Below are positions 60,095-64,000 of a stretch of 64,000 nucleotides of DNA, piece by piece. Both the position numbers and the translations under genes were made by a program. The notes beneath the pieces are model-generated. The model made no database searches, had not been told where the DNA came from, and saw nothing but the letters and a program-made list of their open reading frames with translations. Source of the DNA: Baylisascaris procyonis. Lineage: Eukaryota; Nematoda; Chromadorea; Rhabditida; Ascarididae. Every line of letters begins with the position of its first letter. Positions within the stretch are counted from its first letter, which is position 1. The stretch is from NCBI GenBank assembly GCA_037389465.1, contig JAZARR010000170.1, positions 1,310,001 through 1,374,000 of the forward strand, in the 5' to 3' direction.

Positions 60095-61362
60095 AGGAGT
60101 GAAAAACACGAACTCCTTCATTTTCTATTCTCTCTAGAGGTTTTTGCTTACATTTTTTTTTTTGCGGACTTCGAGGGTGATAGTAAAGCAACGAGATGAA
60201 GATGAAGAAAAATCATTTCATCTATGAAGCAATCGGTAAATTGCACACAGCATTGAGAGTTTTTTTTTTTTTTCAAATTTAATCCTCACTCAAACAATTA
60301 GCTTTCATTATGATGCAAAATCGTGTACAACGACTTATCGCTAAGCTATTACTCAACATCGTTGATAATAGCAAGAAATTATTCGGCTAAGAAAAAAAAA
60401 ATTCAATTTTTTTTTGAAGTTTTTATTATTTAAAAAAAAAAGAGAAGAATAAAATGTAGAAAGAATAAATTTTTTATAAGAATTTTTATAAAATTTTTAA
60501 TGAAATTTTTTCATAAGAAGAGATAAACTAAAAGTTCTAAAAAGATAAAGCAATAAATGATAGTGATATATGTCTCATAAAATCTCATAAAAAATAACAT
60601 CAAAAATTGTACTTCAAACAAAGAGTTGGTCCCTAAAATTGTGGCATTCTTAGCATTTCGCTAGTGAATGTTACTGAAAATAGCGAACAAATAAACGAAG
60701 AGATAATCAATCAATAACAATCAATAAAAACGAAGTGAATGATCAATAGCAGATCATAAAGATCAATAAAAAAAATAGATCATAAAGATAAACATTCTTG
60801 ATAGTGTTCCCGCTTTATTGCGCTCTATGATCAAATTAATCGACCTCAGTGCAAATATCGTCGCAAATTATCGTTGCAGTAAAAAAAAGCAACTTAAAAA
60901 CTCATTCCAGCACAAATATTCAACTGCAAAAAAGTGTTTATTACTTACAAACTTATTTTATTTTCATTTCGCCGTTACCAATCATCACCCATAACTTGTG
61001 GATCACTTTAGACCTCATAGACGATTGACCTAGACTTATAGCTACATCTTTGAGAAACCGTATATCTGCAGGTATATACACCTGCTTGCATTTTTGGATT
61101 TCGATGTTTCTCTCACATCTTCAATTTAAAACGAATAAAAAAATTGTCAATAAAACTGGATTGCTTCGTAGGTTAAATATAATTCAAACAAACTTCAGCA
61201 ACGACCTATCGTTGAATTCTTATCACTTTAGTACGATATAATCCACTATCATAAACTTCTGTTCATCTCTACACAACAACACTATCATTTCAAAAATCGT
61301 ACAGTTGCGGACTTCTGAATCTCTACATCACAGAGACCGAGACCTTGATAGTCACTCAATGA

Positions 61363-61416
61363 TCTATATATCTATATCTATATCTATATCTATATATATC
61401 TATCTATATATCTATA

Positions 61417-61478
<62 letters not shown>
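61363..61478. repeat. Compound TATC/(AT)n microsatellite
   Basis: CTATATCTATATCTATATATAT units pass into a pure AT array of about 60 bases. Confidence 0.95.
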
Positions 61479-61480
<2 letters not shown>

Positions 61481-62460
61481 GAAACAAAATCCTTCAAAAA
61501 TCGGTAAGCAGCTTCATAGAAGCTACAGAAAACTGAACTACAGTAAAACTCAGCTTTGTGTTCTTGCACAAAGTTCTTAAACACTGACCTGCTTGAATAA
61601 CTACCATAAATATCAGCGTCTATAACGTTGGTGGCTTTCCTTTAAAGAAACAGAGGGGAGGGAGGGGGAAACTGTTATAAATACATATTTTTTGTTGAAT
61701 GCTGATAAAATTTAATCCCACATGAACAAAGCCTTATTATAAAGTGCGAAACAATTTAGTTTTCCTTTATAATTTATTATATTTCTGGGATTTCCATGGT
61801 TAGCATGGATGTATACATAGTGGCTCAAAGGACATTTGTGGGCATTATGCAAATTTAGCTGGAATTCCAATAAATTTCAGAGAGATCCATAGTCATTAAT
61901 TGTGTGCGGAAACTTTTTTCGAAAATTGAAAGCAGAAGCACGACGAGAATTGCCATACGTTATACCGATATAAAGAATGATGCCAAATTAGTTTTTAAAT
62001 TAGTCTTTAAATTATTTTCTGCTATTTATTCGTATTTAATTTTTTCTTATTTAAGGATAAAAGCACAGAATTTTTTTGATCGCTTGCATTCCTAACTGCT
62101 GCTACGAATTTTGCTTTGCATTGGGATTATCTTCATCCGATTATAATCTCGGCTTTTGTTTATGCAAAACCACTTTGATATAAAACTTATCTATAAATTT
62201 ATATCTCATTCTAACTGAAATATGCTCTCCCTACTCTCATATATGCGCCCCTTATATGTCCATATAACTGAAACATACTCTCCCTAATACGATAAAAATT
62301 TGTCCATTTGTGACAAAAAATATTGCTAGCGCTCAATGAAAAACGCACATTTGCATATAGCATCGCTAACTCTACATTTGCAGCACAACGCTATGAATAT
62401 AGTCATCAATAATGTTGCATCTATGTTGGCTATTCATTGATCGGCGATAAAACTATCTAC

Positions 62461-62483
62461 TTATTATTATTATTATTATTATT
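62461..62483. repeat. (TTA)n microsatellite
   Basis: Seven consecutive TTA units. Confidence 0.9.
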
Positions 62484-64000
62484 CGATTTATTCGACTCAT
62501 AAATTATTTTTGCTATTGAATAATACGTAATTTTTTTTTTTTTTTTTGTATCAAAACGAAGGGAAAATTGTCGAATGAATATATAACAAATTGAATATTC
62601 ATTTACTATATCATTTTTAGTGTTTATCGTCTCTATTGCGTTCGAATCTTCTCTCGTTGAGTATTTTAACAATCGACGATTTTCGTCCTCAAATAAAATG
62701 CTTCCACTGATTTCATTGGTATTGTTTTCAATGCTGCAATTTCACTTCATAATAATTGATGGTTTTATAGTTTCTCTTATATTATCTCAATTAGAGCGAT
62801 ATCAAAAACTAACTTAAATGTGAGCATAATAAAATTCGCCTATAAATTTGTGAGTTGCATCTTATCTTTTTAATCATTAATCATTCTAGATGCGCTAATC
62901 GTTTCGGCAACAAAATCGGTATTTTCTATTTCAAAAATATTTTCTGCATTGCTGAATATCTTTCATACCATGAATGCTATATTAGTGAAGTAGATCGCTG
63001 TCTTCATGAGGATATTCAAAAGTATATGCGTATCATGAACGTAGTCCTCCTTCCTTTGCTTTCCCTCCCCCATATCGATTATTTAGTGCATTCTCGCATA
63101 AATTTTGCAACTGATTTAAACGCCTAAACGCAATAATCGCATTACATTAATGTATAAAATAAGGATTATACGTCTTATTCACATCCACTATCCGCTAATT
63201 GATCGCTGTTGTAAGATGCGCTCATTGCATGACTTTTTTTTCTACGTGAATTAGAATCATTACTATATCATTTCCTATTGTTTCTGCTTATCGTCGATAA
63301 TGTTTTCTTGTAGCGTCGTGTCGCTAAAGAATCTTGTGTTGTATAGCCGAAATTTTGCCTAAAATAAATAAATTTTTATGAGATCATAAATAACGCATTG
63401 CAAGGTTTAGCCAACGTCTCTGTGGAAAGTTGCTGAACAACGATTAAGCTACAGCGCCTATCCAGGCATGATCGGATAGCTTGCTAGACGGAATAGGCAT
63501 CAAGGCAATAGTTTGCCATACGCCTACAAAACATTGCAAACAAAACAAGCCTGTTCACAAGAATGATTTCTATGGTTTGTTTGATCCTATCATGGTCGTA
63601 CCCCGTGGGCTCTATGCTGCCCTTCGACCTCTTCACACTTCCGGCGACTTCGCCGTAGACGCTTATTCCTGCAAAAGCCTCTAAAGTCTGCAGTCTTGAA
63701 ACCATAGTAATTGTAATAATAATGTTATTAACCTCTTTTGTAGCCTCCTCGATTCTATCTCAGCTGAACTTTTGCTCTTCGTTTGAGCTGCTTTTGATTT
63801 CTTTTGACTTATCTTGCAATGGATCTAAATAGCTTTGAGCTCGAGTTGACCGAGATCAACCTTACAATGTTCATTGCTAGAAAAATTCTACAAATCGAGA
63901 TATAACCACTACTCTTGATTATACTTTCAATGCCACCATGTTTCCTTATTTTCAAAGATATATAGATCAACTGCTATTGGATGTATAATTAAAAACTGCG

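Larger units (their letters stand above)
54429..64000. other. Right-hand 9.5 kb with no supportable gene
   Basis: This is mostly very AT-rich sequence. Landmarks are a G+C-richer block at 56665-57063 with a 132-codon plus-strand frame and no domain I know, a G run at 57963-57972, a GA-rich stretch at 60032-60094, (AT)n and TATC-type repeats at 61363-61478, a TTA repeat at 62461-62483, and another G+C-richer patch at about 63420-63700 that is open on both strands. None shows splice-flanked conserved coding. Confidence 0.55.

Noticed and set aside
60005..60199. Arg/Glu-rich 64-codon frame
   Set aside because: It is a translation of the GA-rich purine tract.

Overview
The window is nuclear DNA from a eukaryote, very probably a nematode. 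It is AT-rich and full of microsatellites. The coding sequence lies in many short exons (about 70-250 bp) split by introns of about 0.3-3 kb. Introns end in nematode-type acceptors (TTTTCAG, TTTTAG, TTTGCAG), and two gene starts place the ATG 2-3 nt after such an acceptor, the pattern expected of spliced-leader trans-splicing. I cannot name the species. The long introns and base composition fit a parasitic nematode better than Caenorhabditis.

Two genes can be read with confidence, both on the minus strand. Bases 1-4076 hold the 5' part (seven exons, the last cut by the window edge) of a HORMA-domain protein of the HIM-3/HTP/HORMAD meiotic axis family. Bases 9393-43177 hold a complete 38-exon chain for rootletin (vertebrate CROCC, C. 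elegans CHE-10), the coiled-coil protein of the ciliary rootlet. Its 38 exons join in phase with no internal stop and give 1,920 residues from the first ATG, close to the length of vertebrate rootletin. A further coding-like exon at 54285-54428 may be an alternative far-upstream 5' exon of rootletin or the start of something else. Its phase does not fit the first rootletin exon directly.

The 5.3 kb between the genes carries an old direct duplication of about 650 bp. Each copy retains a TTCGCGCCAAAA block that matches an E2F-type site and lies about 0.9 and 1.6 kb upstream of the HORMA gene. Rootletin introns and the 11 kb upstream hold many repeats: a fold-back element at 33.5-34.1 kb, an imperfect hairpin at 25.9 kb, 45-bp repeats with dyad symmetry at 35.5 kb, a roughly 44-bp minisatellite at 45.2-45.6 kb, long (AT)n arrays and a 66-bp perfect palindrome at 52.8 kb. 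From 54.5 to 64 kb I see no supportable gene.

The two genes act in different places (meiotic chromosome axis, base of the sensory cilium), and nothing suggests that they work together or form an operon. I found no new enzymatic or defence system. The points most worth checking are the duplicated E2F-like block, the unresolved rootletin 5' end with several possible starts, and the structured repeats inside its introns.
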